Shown here piece by piece: positions 1 through 6,779 of a stretch of DNA of 11,922 bases. The stretch is taken from the NCBI GenBank assembly GCA_003522805.1, contig DPIB01000169.1:1-11922 (forward strand), read 5' to 3'. The stretch is from Fervidobacterium sp. (lineage in GTDB: Bacteria; Thermotogota; Thermotogae; Thermotogales; Fervidobacteriaceae). The notes beneath the pieces are model-generated. The model had not been told where the DNA came from. It saw only the letters and a list, made by a program, of their open reading frames with translations, and did no database searches. Numbering within the stretch: position 1 is the stretch's first letter; each line of letters begins with the position of its first letter. The position numbers and the translations under genes are program-made.

Positions 1-312
1 TGGTATAGAAAATGCTATGAGCGTCGCAGGTGAGAAAGTCACAAGACCAACGACGGAAACTAAAATCATGTAGGTATACAATATTATTATCATTTTCTTG
101 TAGCCATATTTATCCCCAAAATGTCCAATCGTTATACTGGCTATGGCGTAGACAAAGGACCATAGCAGATTTATGAGACCTATTTGAATGAAAGAAAACC
201 CCCACTTTGCGGCTGAAGAATTTATAAAAGTTGAATAAAGGTATGCTAGTACGGATGTTAAAAATGAAATTGCATGATATCTATGAAAGACTCTGCCATT
301 GGTACTTTCCAA
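1..312 (-). CDS. MFS transporter, N-terminal part (runs off left edge)
   Basis: This is the first 104 codons of a major facilitator superfamily permease; the rest lies beyond base 1. The frame is open from a TGA just upstream. The only plausible start is TTG at 312-310, preceded by a purine-rich AGGGGGAAAGGTG stretch; the protein begins MESTNGRVF. Residues about 11-30 and 36-60 are hydrophobic and look like TM1 and TM2. They are followed by GHFGDKYGYKKM, which matches the MFS loop 2-3 signature (G-x3-D-x2-G-x-[RK]-[RK]), and then TM3. The substrate cannot be told from this fragment. The start lies 36 bp after the stop of the secreted metalloprotease gene on the same strand, so the two are probably co-transcribed. 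Known of the family: inner-membrane secondary transporters. Inferred: this assignment, from the motif and hydropathy by eye. Confidence 0.8.
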   Translation of the reverse strand, partial: MESTNGRVFHRYHAISFLTSVLAYLYSTFINSSAAKWGFSFIQIGLINLLWSFVYAIASITIGHFGDKYGYKKMIIILYTYMILVSVVGLVTFSPATLIAFSIP

Positions 313-348
313 TTCACCTTTCCCCCTTCAACCTTTCCACAATACTAG

Positions 349-3039
349 TCATATTCCCAAAATAAAATTCGGCAAACCGTTCGGGCTTGTACCAATTCCT
401 ATGTAAAGAGTACCAGTAAAGCCCGAATTATCAAACCCAAGGAAACCGGGAATGTTTATAAACCCACCAACTGTTAAGTATGATTTGACTCCATTTACAT
501 AAGTCTCCAAGAAGAAGTGGTCGTAAAGCGCATGAATTTTATAAGATTGTTGACCTAAAGATATACCTAAAGTTGCGAGGCCAAGTGTATTACCTGAGTT
601 CTTGAATAGTATAGCGCCATCAAAGAGTTCTGCTTGATCTTTGAAAAGTGTAAATGCTGTTGAAAGATCATAACTATAGTTGCTCGGATTTGAGAGCTGA
701 ATAGCAAATTGGCTAACAAAACTAGTATCTGCACCTAAGGCAAGTGATAGATTACTAAATGAGTAGATACTGTCCAGTGAGAATAGGTCTTCGAAATTGT
801 CGCTACTGAGCAGTAGCAGAGATTCAACGTAAGTAGGCATTGAGAAAACGTGAGTCGAAAGCCCAAAGCCTGTTCCCAAGTTCTTCGTATATATTGCAGG
901 TGCACTTGCTATACCAACTATGTTGAAGAGTGTATCAAGATTATAATTTTCGCTCGACCTAAAGTTTGCAGTCAGTAAACTTTGTACTTGAGAATCATAT
1001 GAAGGTTGGAAAACATTAAATACTGCTACTAAATTAAAGCTGTAATCGTTTGCTGGGTAGAAATAACTTGCTGAAAGGGCGTAAAAGTCTTTTGCAGTTA
1101 TGAAACTGATGTATTGCCCAAAACCATCGAACGAAAAAGCACTGTCGCTCTCTTTGAAACTTACGACAGGTGTTAAGATTAAGAATGTGTCGTTTTCAGC
1201 ATTTGTAAACGTGAATATCATAGAAAAACTATGCGTAATGCTGTCATTTTCTGGTGTCACTATATAGTTTGGAATCCAAGTAACTGGCTTGATAAACGTG
1301 CCCAATCTGAATGCAAGTTCATTACCGGTATTGAATTTGTTTTCGTGAACCTGCCGAACGAACGTTTTGGAATCCTCAGGCGTTGCAATTTCTCTTGGAA
1401 TCATTTGCACTTTCTGTTTGTATACACCCATACCGCCAGTTTTTCCATACGGAATGTAACTAGTATAGTAAAGATAATCATCCATGATGACAAAGTCGTT
1501 CATTAAGCTCTTTTCAGCAAGTTTATACATCTTCTGTTCTTTGAGATCGTAATAATATGGTATTGTGTACTCACCTTCAACTTGGATGAATGTTATTCCA
1601 TCTTTCCAAAATCTGACATAAGAGCCTTTCATCGTTGGGTTATCGAACGTTCTTACTATATTCTTAGATTGTTTATCAAGTATTGTGAGCTTGTTGTCCA
1701 TTGTCAAGAATGCGATGTAATTTTCTGATACATCCATGTATCTTATGTATCCATCGTACACATACTCAAAATCTGGGCCCCTAACTATGCTCTTCATCGA
1801 TTTTGTGTCGTATCCAGAAATATAGAGATTTCCTTTATAAATACCAAATGCATTTATATATCCAGTAGCAATAAGTCTGTTCCTCGTCATATCCCAAATT
1901 TGATTTTCGATCCTTCCGAAAACATTTGCCTTACTCAGCACATAAATGCCGCTCTCATCGTACTTGACATCCAGTGCACTCAGTGGAATGTTGCTCTTCT
2001 CTTTACCTTCACCATCCATGAAAGTAAGAAGGTCGATCGTTGTACCTATGTAAGAGCTGACAGGTCCGAATTTTTGGCTTAGTGTTGCAAAGTTCCCCTT
2101 GTACAGATCTATTTTATTCAGGTACGCATCATATGCCTTGTATATTAGTTCGCCTTGATTGTAATCCAATTTCGTGAGTGAGAAGAGCCAGTCAGTGTAA
2201 ATCTCGTCAAATGGTTTTCCGAAAACCTTTTCGTATGGATCCGCGTAGTTCTCCTGTTGTGCTGCAGCTGATAAATCCCATAGACTTGAGATACCTCCCA
2301 TAGTCTGAGATGTCTCACGCAGAAATTCTTTTATCTTTTCTAAACCATAGGTGTTTGCCAAATATTCGTAAAAGCCTGCAGTAAAGTTATAGTACAGCAA
2401 TCCACCTCGATAATCATCTTCAGGCATTGTTTCTTTGTAGTTGAACGATGGGAAGTTTTGCAACGCATAGTAATATAGGCCCGTTGAGAAAAATGGATTA
2501 TTCAACCTACCGGATGCGGAAGAAAAATAGCTCTCATTGAAGACTGTAATTCCCTCAACTAACTGGGTATTGAGCTGTGGTAAATACGGAAATCCGAAAA
2601 CTAGACTCATTATCTTGGCAGAATCATCCTGATATGTGAGATGACACATGTGCGTGAATTCGTGTACCAAGAGATACGTATACCAATCTTCGAGTGGTAA
2701 TTGGAAATAAAGCCAACTTTCAGGTGGCCATAAGTAGATAATTATTGTACGATGCAAAAGTGGTTGGGTAGAACCATTACTTATGCTTCCTTTGTCTTGA
2801 AGGGCTATCGTTATCCTGCCAGGATCGTTTCCGACAAGCTCTACAACCTTAGGGCGTATCGTTTCGAATATGTTGCCTACTAGTACTGCATTTTCGTAGT
2901 ACCCTTCAGGATAAAGTATATCTGCATGATCGAAATGTAAGACACCACCAAACGTAGCCGAAAACGCAACAATCAAGAAAATAAACGTCAGAAAAGGCTT
3001 ACTGATGTATGAAGATACCGATCGAAGTTTTCCAGACAT
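349..3039 (-). CDS. secreted HExxH zinc metalloprotease with propeller-like and C-terminal beta-barrel-like regions
   Basis: Predicted 896-residue exported protein. The ATG at 3039 is preferred to the in-frame TTG at 3063, because AAGGGGGA lies 7 nt before it. Residues about 1-32 form a signal peptide (basic, then a hydrophobic FLTFIFLIVAFSA core). HEFTH (H126, E127, H130) with LVEGITVFNE (E162) is a gluzincin-type zinc site. The following YNFTAGFYEYLANTYGLEKI and FGKPFDEIYTDW segments resemble the C-terminal part of such catalytic domains (to about 290). Residues about 310-575 show repeated strand patterns (VYDGYIRYMDVSENYIAFL, KLTILDKQSKNIV) suggesting a beta-propeller. Residues about 580-896 are rich in alternating aromatic/polar strands and may form an outer-membrane or surface barrel. 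It probably acts on peptides at the cell surface or toga. The terminal residue is Ile rather than the usual Phe/Trp, so membrane insertion is unproven. An MFS transporter gene follows. Confidence 0.75.
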   Translation of the reverse strand: MSGKLRSVSSYISKPFLTFIFLIVAFSATFGGVLHFDHADILYPEGYYENAVLVGNIFETIRPKVVELVGNDPGRITIALQDKGSISNGSTQPLLHRTIIIYLWPPESWLYFQLPLEDWYTYLLVHEFTHMCHLTYQDDSAKIMSLVFGFPYLPQLNTQLVEGITVFNESYFSSASGRLNNPFFSTGLYYYALQNFPSFNYKETMPEDDYRGGLLYYNFTAGFYEYLANTYGLEKIKEFLRETSQTMGGISSLWDLSAAAQQENYADPYEKVFGKPFDEIYTDWLFSLTKLDYNQGELIYKAYDAYLNKIDLYKGNFATLSQKFGPVSSYIGTTIDLLTFMDGEGKEKSNIPLSALDVKYDESGIYVLSKANVFGRIENQIWDMTRNRLIATGYINAFGIYKGNLYISGYDTKSMKSIVRGPDFEYVYDGYIRYMDVSENYIAFLTMDNKLTILDKQSKNIVRTFDNPTMKGSYVRFWKDGITFIQVEGEYTIPYYYDLKEQKMYKLAEKSLMNDFVIMDDYLYYTSYIPYGKTGGMGVYKQKVQMIPREIATPEDSKTFVRQVHENKFNTGNELAFRLGTFIKPVTWIPNYIVTPENDSITHSFSMIFTFTNAENDTFLILTPVVSFKESDSAFSFDGFGQYISFITAKDFYALSASYFYPANDYSFNLVAVFNVFQPSYDSQVQSLLTANFRSSENYNLDTLFNIVGIASAPAIYTKNLGTGFGLSTHVFSMPTYVESLLLLSSDNFEDLFSLDSIYSFSNLSLALGADTSFVSQFAIQLSNPSNYSYDLSTAFTLFKDQAELFDGAILFKNSGNTLGLATLGISLGQQSYKIHALYDHFFLETYVNGVKSYLTVGGFINIPGFLGFDNSGFTGTLYIGIGTSPNGLPNFILGI

Positions 3040-3107
3040 GAATCCATCCCCCTTTTTCTCCAAAAATAATCTGATAATTCAAACATTTAGTACAGTAAAT
3101 CAAAATA

Positions 3108-3136
3108 ATTTTATCATACATCGAGTGTGGTTGCAA
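3108..3136 (-). promoter_or_regulatory. probable sigma-70 promoter of the metalloprotease gene
   Basis: On the minus strand TTGCAA (3136-3131) is separated by 17 nt from TAAAAT (3113-3108). Transcription would start near 3100, giving a leader of about 60 nt before the ATG at 3039. It lies back to back with the tRNA promoter. The -35 match is imperfect, so this is moderate evidence. Confidence 0.45.
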
Positions 3137-3159
3137 TGAAAAATGCGAAATCTAAATAG

Positions 3160-3188
3160 TTGACAGAGAGAGAAGTGTATGATAGAAT
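3160..3188 (+). promoter_or_regulatory. sigma-70 promoter of the tRNA-Cys/tRNA-Met operon
   Basis: Perfect TTGACA (3160-3165), 17-nt spacer, TAGAAT (3183-3188). The expected start near 3195 is only a few bases before the mature tRNA-Cys 5' end at 3203, as is common for stable-RNA promoters. Confidence 0.85.
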
Positions 3189-3202
3189 TTATCACGCAAT
3201 GG

Positions 3203-3279
3203 GGCGACGTAGCCAAGGGGTCAAAGGCGGAGGTCTGCAAAATCTCTATTCGAGGGTTCAAATCCCTCCGTCGCCTCCA
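3203..3279 (+). tRNA. tRNA-Cys (anticodon GCA)
   Basis: Full cloverleaf. The acceptor GGCGACG (3203-3209) pairs with CGTCGCC (3269-3275). The D-stem is GCC/GGC. The anticodon stem GAGGT/ATCTC encloses loop CTGCAAA with anticodon GCA at 3237-3239. The T-arm is GAGGG-TTCAAAT-CCCTC. The discriminator base is U (3276), the hallmark identity element of tRNA-Cys. CCA (3277-3279) is encoded. It is the first gene of a two-tRNA operon, 7 nt before tRNA-Met. Confidence 0.97.
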
Positions 3280-3286
3280 AAGAAAC

Positions 3287-3362
3287 GGGCTCGTAGCTCA
3301 GTTGGTAGAGCATCCGGCTCATAACCGGACGGTCGGGGGTTCGATCCCTCCCGAGCCCACCA
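3287..3362 (+). tRNA. tRNA-Met (anticodon CAU, probably elongator)
   Basis: Acceptor GGGCTCG (3287-3293) pairs with CGAGCCC (3352-3358). The anticodon stem TCCGG/CCGGA encloses loop CTCATAA, anticodon CAT at 3320-3322. The T-loop is TTCGATC. Discriminator A and CCA are encoded. Position 1 is G and pairs with C72, so it lacks the unpaired 1-72 of initiator tRNA. Elongator Met is the likeliest identity. A lysidine-modified Ile2 tRNA also carries CAU and cannot be fully excluded by eye. Confidence 0.92.
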
Positions 3363-3382
3363 AGATTTTCAATAATTGTAAG

Positions 3383-3405
3383 GGGAGCTTATGCTCCCAT
3401 TTTTA
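3383..3405 (+). terminator. intrinsic terminator after the tRNA operon
   Basis: GGGAGC (3383-3388), TTAT loop, GCTCCC (3393-3398), followed by ATTTTTAT. It is a compact GC-rich 6-bp stem with a U-tract, about 20 nt after the tRNA-Met CCA, and separates the tRNA unit from rpsF. Confidence 0.8.
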
Positions 3406-3410
3406 TAGTT

Positions 3411-3443
3411 TTATAGTATATAGTATTATAAATGGTGTACAAT
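3411..3443 (+). promoter_or_regulatory. possible promoter of rpsF-ssb-rpsR
   Basis: TACAAT at 3438-3443 is a good -10 candidate in the AT-rich stretch after the tRNA terminator. No good -35 lies at 16-18 nt; TTATAG at 3411 is 21 nt away. A promoter is expected here because the upstream operon is terminated, but the exact site is uncertain. Confidence 0.35.
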
Positions 3444-3457
3444 AGGTGCAAATATAT

Positions 3458-3510
3458 CCTGTTCTACCAGATTACATGGACTGGTAGGACCGCTTAGTCC
3501 GAAGGAGGAG
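3458..3510 (+). promoter_or_regulatory. candidate S6:S18 autoregulatory leader of rpsF
   Basis: CTACCAG (3464-3470) pairs perfectly with CTGGTAG (3481-3487) around a 10-nt loop, and CCG (3490-3492) follows at once. Upstream CCT (3458-3460) can pair with AGG (3503-3505) inside the Shine-Dalgarno region. A hairpin with a 3'-side CCG next to the rpsF start is the described layout of the S6:S18 leader motif, which mimics the 16S rRNA site and lets the S6:S18 dimer repress its own mRNA. An alternative pairing, GGACT (3478-3482) with AGTCC (3496-3500), could give an open state. The pairing is seen; the regulation is inferred from the known motif. Confidence 0.55.
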
Positions 3511-3517
3511 GTGCTTT

Positions 3518-3889
3518 ATGAGGATTTACGAAACTATGTTTATTATCAAACCGGATGTGTCTGAGGAAGACAGGAACATACTTGTAGAAAACGTCAAGAA
3601 GTTTCTGGAAGAGAAGATAGGTGCACAGGTAGAAAACGTTGACAGGTGGGGTATAAGAAAGCTTGCCTACAAGATCGGTAAGTATTTTGAAGGAGATTAT
3701 GCGATAGTTTACTTCAAATGCAATGGGCAAGGTCTGGAACAGCTTGAGAATTATTTCAAGGTACGTCCGGAATTCATGAGGTGGCAGACTTTCAGGAGAG
3801 AAGATCTTGAAAAGAAGGAAAGGAAGGCTGCAAGAGAAAAGAAGGAGGCTCCAGCAGAGGAAACTCCTACTAAAGAGAAGGTGGAATAA
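3518..3889 (+). CDS. rpsF: 30S ribosomal protein S6
   Basis: 123 residues. It opens with MRIYETMFIIKPD, the characteristic first strand of S6. WGIRKLAYKIGKYFEGDYAIVYF is the central conserved block, and VRPEFMRWQTFR is the end of the ferredoxin-like fold. Residues about 97-123 form a Lys/Glu/Ala-rich, probably disordered tail. S6 binds S18 and the central domain of 16S rRNA in the 30S platform. An excellent Shine-Dalgarno (AGGAGGAGGTG) fixes the ATG. The stop TAA shares its last base with the ssb ATG (TAATG), so the two are translationally coupled. It is first in rpsF-ssb-rpsR, with a candidate S6:S18-binding leader just upstream. Confidence 0.97.
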   Translation: MRIYETMFIIKPDVSEEDRNILVENVKKFLEEKIGAQVENVDRWGIRKLAYKIGKYFEGDYAIVYFKCNGQGLEQLENYFKVRPEFMRWQTFRREDLEKKERKAAREKKEAPAEETPTKEKVE

Positions 3890-4296
3890 TGTCATATAAC
3901 AAAGTGGTTCTCGTTGGAAGGTTAACAAGAGATCCAGAGACTAAACAAACGTTAGATGGCAATCTCATATCAACTTTCACACTTGCAGTTAACAGATCTA
4001 ATAATGGTGAGGCAGACTTCATAAGAATCGTAGCATTCAGAAAACTTGCAGAACTTGTACACAATTATCTCCAAAAAGGCAGAATGGTCCTTGTCGAAGG
4101 AAAGCTTAGAATAAACAAGTGGAAAGCTAACGATGGGCAGACCAGGTCAACACCCGAAATATGGGCTGATAACATAGTCTTCATCGATGTTCGCAAAGGT
4201 GAAAGAGAGACTCCTGAGATTCCTTATGAAGAAGTTTTTGACACTGATGAGAACGCTTCCGATGATATCCCTGGTGATGATGAACCACCATTCTGA
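3889..4296 (+). CDS. ssb: single-stranded DNA-binding protein
   Basis: 135 residues, one OB-fold. SYNKVVLVGRLTRDPE at the N-terminus is the typical SSB beginning; ADFIRIVAFRKLAELVHNYLQKGRMVLVEGKL is the conserved core strand block, with F/W residues available for base stacking (F44, F49, W78). Residues about 105-130 are an acidic linker, and the chain ends DDEPPF, the canonical acidic tip that docks replication and repair partners. SSB coats ssDNA as a tetramer. It is sandwiched between the S6 and S18 genes, a widespread bacterial arrangement. The start overlaps the rpsF stop by one base, and AAGGTGG just upstream inside rpsF supplies the ribosome site. It is slightly shorter than E. coli SSB because the linker is short. 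Confidence 0.97.
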   Translation: MSYNKVVLVGRLTRDPETKQTLDGNLISTFTLAVNRSNNGEADFIRIVAFRKLAELVHNYLQKGRMVLVEGKLRINKWKANDGQTRSTPEIWADNIVFIDVRKGERETPEIPYEEVFDTDENASDDIPGDDEPPF

Positions 4297-4299
4297 TTC

Positions 4300-4331
4300 C
4301 TGATTTCTTTAGTTAGTGTTTTGTAAATCAG
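4300..4331 (+). repeat. inverted repeat in the ssb-rpsR spacer
   Basis: CTGATTT (4300-4306) and AAATCAG (4325-4331) can form a 7-bp AT-rich hairpin with an 18-nt loop, followed by TTTATT. It begins 3 nt after the ssb stop in an otherwise featureless 76-bp spacer. It could be a weak attenuator or a processing/stability element, or be chance in AT-rich DNA. Confidence 0.35.
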
Positions 4332-4372
4332 TTTATTAAATCGATTAAAATGACTCAAGGAGGTAAAAAAGA

Positions 4373-4603
4373 ATGCCAAGAGTAAGGCAGAGAAGAAGGA
4401 AGATCAAGTCATGTAAGATGTGTGAAATGAAGGTAGATTACGTAGATTATAAAGACATAAAGGTTCTTAAGGATTTCTTGAACGAAAAAGGCAAGATACT
4501 TCCAAGAAGACTGACAGGAAATTGTGCAAAACATCAAAGAATGGTCAAAGATGCTGTAAAAAGAGCAAGGCAAATGGCTCTGATACCTTACATAAAATAC
4601 TAA
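4373..4603 (+). CDS. rpsR: 30S ribosomal protein S18
   Basis: 76 residues, the normal S18 length. The basic N-terminus ([11 protein letters not shown]) is followed by C14-x2-C17. The core contains [23 protein letters not shown] and [27 protein letters not shown], the family hallmark. C14, C17, C51 and H54 form a possible zinc site, so this is a Cys-containing (C+) form of S18; many bacteria have lost these residues. It binds 16S rRNA together with S6. An AAGGAGGT Shine-Dalgarno lies 8 nt before the ATG. It is the last gene of the operon, 76 bp after ssb, and converges with era. Confidence 0.97.
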   Translation: MPRVRQRRRKIKSCKMCEMKVDYVDYKDIKVLKDFLNEKGKILPRRLTGNCAKHQRMVKDAVKRARQMALIPYIKY

Positions 4604-4634
4604 TTGCCCAGAGCTTACTGGAATGGCTTAGCAA

Positions 4635-4689
4635 AAAGACTCGTCCTTAGGCATTTAGACATAAAGATAAGGGCGAGTCTTTATTTTTC
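4635..4689 (+). terminator. strong bidirectional terminator between rpsR and era
   Basis: A 14-bp stem (4635-4648 with 4669-4682, one G-U pair) closes a 20-nt loop. On the plus strand it is followed by ATTTTT, ending rpsF-ssb-rpsR. On the minus strand the same stem runs into TTTTT (4637-4633), so it can also end transcripts from era. This suits its place between convergent operons. Confidence 0.88.
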
Positions 4690-4744
4690 TTAAGTATCTA
4701 GGATTCATGATAAATTAGCCATAAATACGTGTGATTTCCGTCGT

Positions 4745-4766
4745 GCAAGGAGTAGCTTGCTTTTTT
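4745..4766 (+). terminator. second plus-strand terminator-like hairpin abutting the era stop
   Basis: GCAAG (4745-4749), 6-nt loop, CTTGC (4756-4760), then six T's (4761-4766) ending at the base before era's stop codon. It could act as a backup terminator that keeps rpsR read-through from entering era as antisense. The stem is only 5 bp. The 55 bp between the two hairpins holds no gene that I can see. Confidence 0.5.
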
Positions 4767-5717
4767 CTATTCCAAGTCATCTCGCATGCCAATTTCGTTG
4801 AGTATTATAAAGTCTTTATTGCGCCAATCTTTTTTGCTTTTCACGTGCAGATCTAGGAACACCTTTGACTCTAGAAAGTACTCTATATCCTTACGCGCGT
4901 TCTCACCGATCTTCTTGATCATATTAGCATTCTGACCTATTATTATCCCTTTCTGGCTTTCTCTCTCTACGTATATATTTGCCCTTATATAGACAATCCC
5001 GTTGTCCCGTTGCTTTATTTCTTCAATTATTACACTACTGCAATGCGGTATTTCTTCGTATGTAAACTGGAAGATCTTTTCTCTGATGAGTTCTGATGCA
5101 ATGAAAGACATAGGCCTATCTGTTATCATGTCGTCCGGGTAAAATTGTGGGCTTTCTGGAATGTGTGTTTTTATAGCATCAAGCAGTTCTTTGAGCCCTT
5201 CGTTCCTAACTGCTGATGTTCTTATGATTCTAACTAGGTTCTTGACTCCTTGCTCCATCTTTCTTTCAATTTGGTTGATCCTATTCTCATTGACTAAGTC
5301 TATCTTGTTTATCACACCAATGGTAGGTGTTCTTGATTGATTTACGAGATTGCATATTTGTTGTTCAGAAGTGCCGAATCCTTCGGATGCATCCACGGTG
5401 AACAAAAGCAGGTCTACATTTTTCAGGGCCTGCGTGGCAGCCTTGACCATATACTCTCCTAATCTGTGGAGTGGTTTATGTATACCGGGTGTATCAACAA
5501 ATATGATTTGTGCATCTTCATCTGTGTAAATAACATTTATCCTATTTCTCGTAGTCTGGGGTTTATCGGATACGATTACTATCTTCATCCCCATTATTGC
5601 GTTTATTATCGATGACTTGCCAACGTTTGGTTTACCTACAAACGAAGCGAAACCAACCTTTTTGATGCATGAAACGTTTGAATCATCGATATCCATATTA
5701 TGATCGTCTTCGCTCAT
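4767..5717 (-). CDS. era: GTPase Era
   Basis: 316 residues; Era is usually near 300. The G domain has G1 GKPNVGKS (28-35), the PQTT switch I region (53-56), G3 DTPG (75-78), G4 NKID (137-140) and G5 TSA (167-169). The C-terminal KH domain carries [15 protein letters not shown] (257-271), the RNA-binding GxxG-like signature. Era binds the 3' end of 16S rRNA and assists 30S maturation, cycling at the membrane/ribosome. The extra length is an acidic N-terminal extension of about 17 residues ([14 protein letters not shown]...). The ATG at 5717 is supported by AGAGGGGG inside the 3' end of holA, and the two genes are 4 bp apart, so they are probably coupled. It is the last gene of the long minus-strand operon and ends at the shared terminator. 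Confidence 0.97.
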   Translation of the reverse strand: MSEDDHNMDIDDSNVSCIKKVGFASFVGKPNVGKSSIINAIMGMKIVIVSDKPQTTRNRINVIYTDEDAQIIFVDTPGIHKPLHRLGEYMVKAATQALKNVDLLLFTVDASEGFGTSEQQICNLVNQSRTPTIGVINKIDLVNENRINQIERKMEQGVKNLVRIIRTSAVRNEGLKELLDAIKTHIPESPQFYPDDMITDRPMSFIASELIREKIFQFTYEEIPHCSSVIIEEIKQRDNGIVYIRANIYVERESQKGIIIGQNANMIKKIGENARKDIEYFLESKVFLDLHVKSKKDWRNKDFIILNEIGMRDDLE

Positions 5718-5721
5718 GCTA

Positions 5722-6750
5722 CTAACCCCCTCTAGGAAACGTCTGTTTCAATGAAGTGTTTTCAGGACTGCTTCCAAACTGGGAGCTAAAATCGTCTATG
5801 AATTTACAGATCAATATCTTCGCATCTCCACCTGATTTTATTGCTCTATCTATATAAAAGATGCTCTTTATAGCATTATTCAAAACTTTCAAAGTATAGA
5901 TCAAAACATGGTTTTGGGGTTCGTGAGTCTGACCTTTAAACTTAAAGCCAAGGTATCTAGCCACTTTTGGAAGTTGAATCGATGTCTTTTTTGATATTTC
6001 AGCAATCTCTGGCCAGGTGAATTTTGGCTTTTTCTCAGCAATCGCTATGATTTGCAGTAAATCTATAAAATGTTTACCCAGTGAAGAAACAACTAGCACC
6101 GGGTCATATTCTCGAAGAAGCTCATCCACTAGTTCGTAAGCGGTCTCATAAAGCTTTTCAGTTATTGAAAAACCTAGTTCATCAACTCTGCTTACTGATC
6201 TTTTGTAAATCAAACCTTCTAGTTCAGAGGGTGTAATCTTGTTAAACTGACCGTCTGAATATGTATAGAGTTTCTGAAGTTCGGAAATCAAGGCATATTC
6301 ATCTGGTCCAGTCAGTTTAAATATTTCTTCAGCTATTTCCTTAGGACAAGGTATGCCGAGCTTTTCCCCAGTGACCACGATGAATTCTATCCATTTTTCT
6401 TCTTCCCAATCCTTTGGCTTTTCTAATTCGACTATTTGAACATCTGAAAGTAATTTCTTTACTTCTTTACTCATTTTCTCAGTTCTGACAAATACGATCA
6501 AGCCATCCATATCGAAATCCAAACTGAAGAAGTCTTCTCTTTCTTTTTTGGGCCATTCATCAAAATTCACGAGGTCATATACCTTCTTTAAAGAAAAAAG
6601 GCCTAGGCTTTGAGATGCATTTCTAAGCTCAGTCAATTTGTTCTCTTCGTCGGAAAACATCTTCCTGTACTCACATTTCGTAGACGAAACAAAACTCTTT
6701 ACATACAGAGCTTTTTGCAATTCTGAATTGCCGAGTAAATAGATAATCAC
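5722..6750 (-). CDS. holA: DNA polymerase III delta subunit-like protein
   Basis: 342 residues, the usual HolA length. The N-terminal part has the Walker-less clamp-loader AAA+ look: [17 protein letters not shown], then [20 protein letters not shown]. Next come [21 protein letters not shown] (about 148-168), the conserved Asn/Asp-x-x-x-L-x-x-E-L-x-K-L helix, and [19 protein letters not shown] (about 216-234), the collar-domain block. Delta opens the sliding clamp within the clamp loader. The start is GTG at 6750, preceded by AGGAGGTC at 7-nt spacing. It lies 29 bp after the ABC ATPase and 4 bp before era. HolA proteins diverge strongly, so a profile search would settle it, but the motif order and context of replication genes fit well. 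Confidence 0.82.
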   Translation of the reverse strand: MIIYLLGNSELQKALYVKSFVSSTKCEYRKMFSDEENKLTELRNASQSLGLFSLKKVYDLVNFDEWPKKEREDFFSLDFDMDGLIVFVRTEKMSKEVKKLLSDVQIVELEKPKDWEEEKWIEFIVVTGEKLGIPCPKEIAEEIFKLTGPDEYALISELQKLYTYSDGQFNKITPSELEGLIYKRSVSRVDELGFSITEKLYETAYELVDELLREYDPVLVVSSLGKHFIDLLQIIAIAEKKPKFTWPEIAEISKKTSIQLPKVARYLGFKFKGQTHEPQNHVLIYTLKVLNNAIKSIFYIDRAIKSGGDAKILICKFIDDFSSQFGSSPENTSLKQTFPRGG

Positions 6751-6779
6751 AATTTTGACCTCCTAGATTCAGAGGATTC

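Noticed and set aside
3179..3445. 88-codon open frame over the tRNA region
   Set aside because: It runs through two perfect tRNA genes and a terminator and starts inside the promoter, so it is a chance frame.
3494..3928. Antisense 144-codon frame opposite rpsF
   Set aside because: It is the mirror of a highly conserved ribosomal gene, has no ribosome site of note and shows Phe/Leu-rich chance composition.
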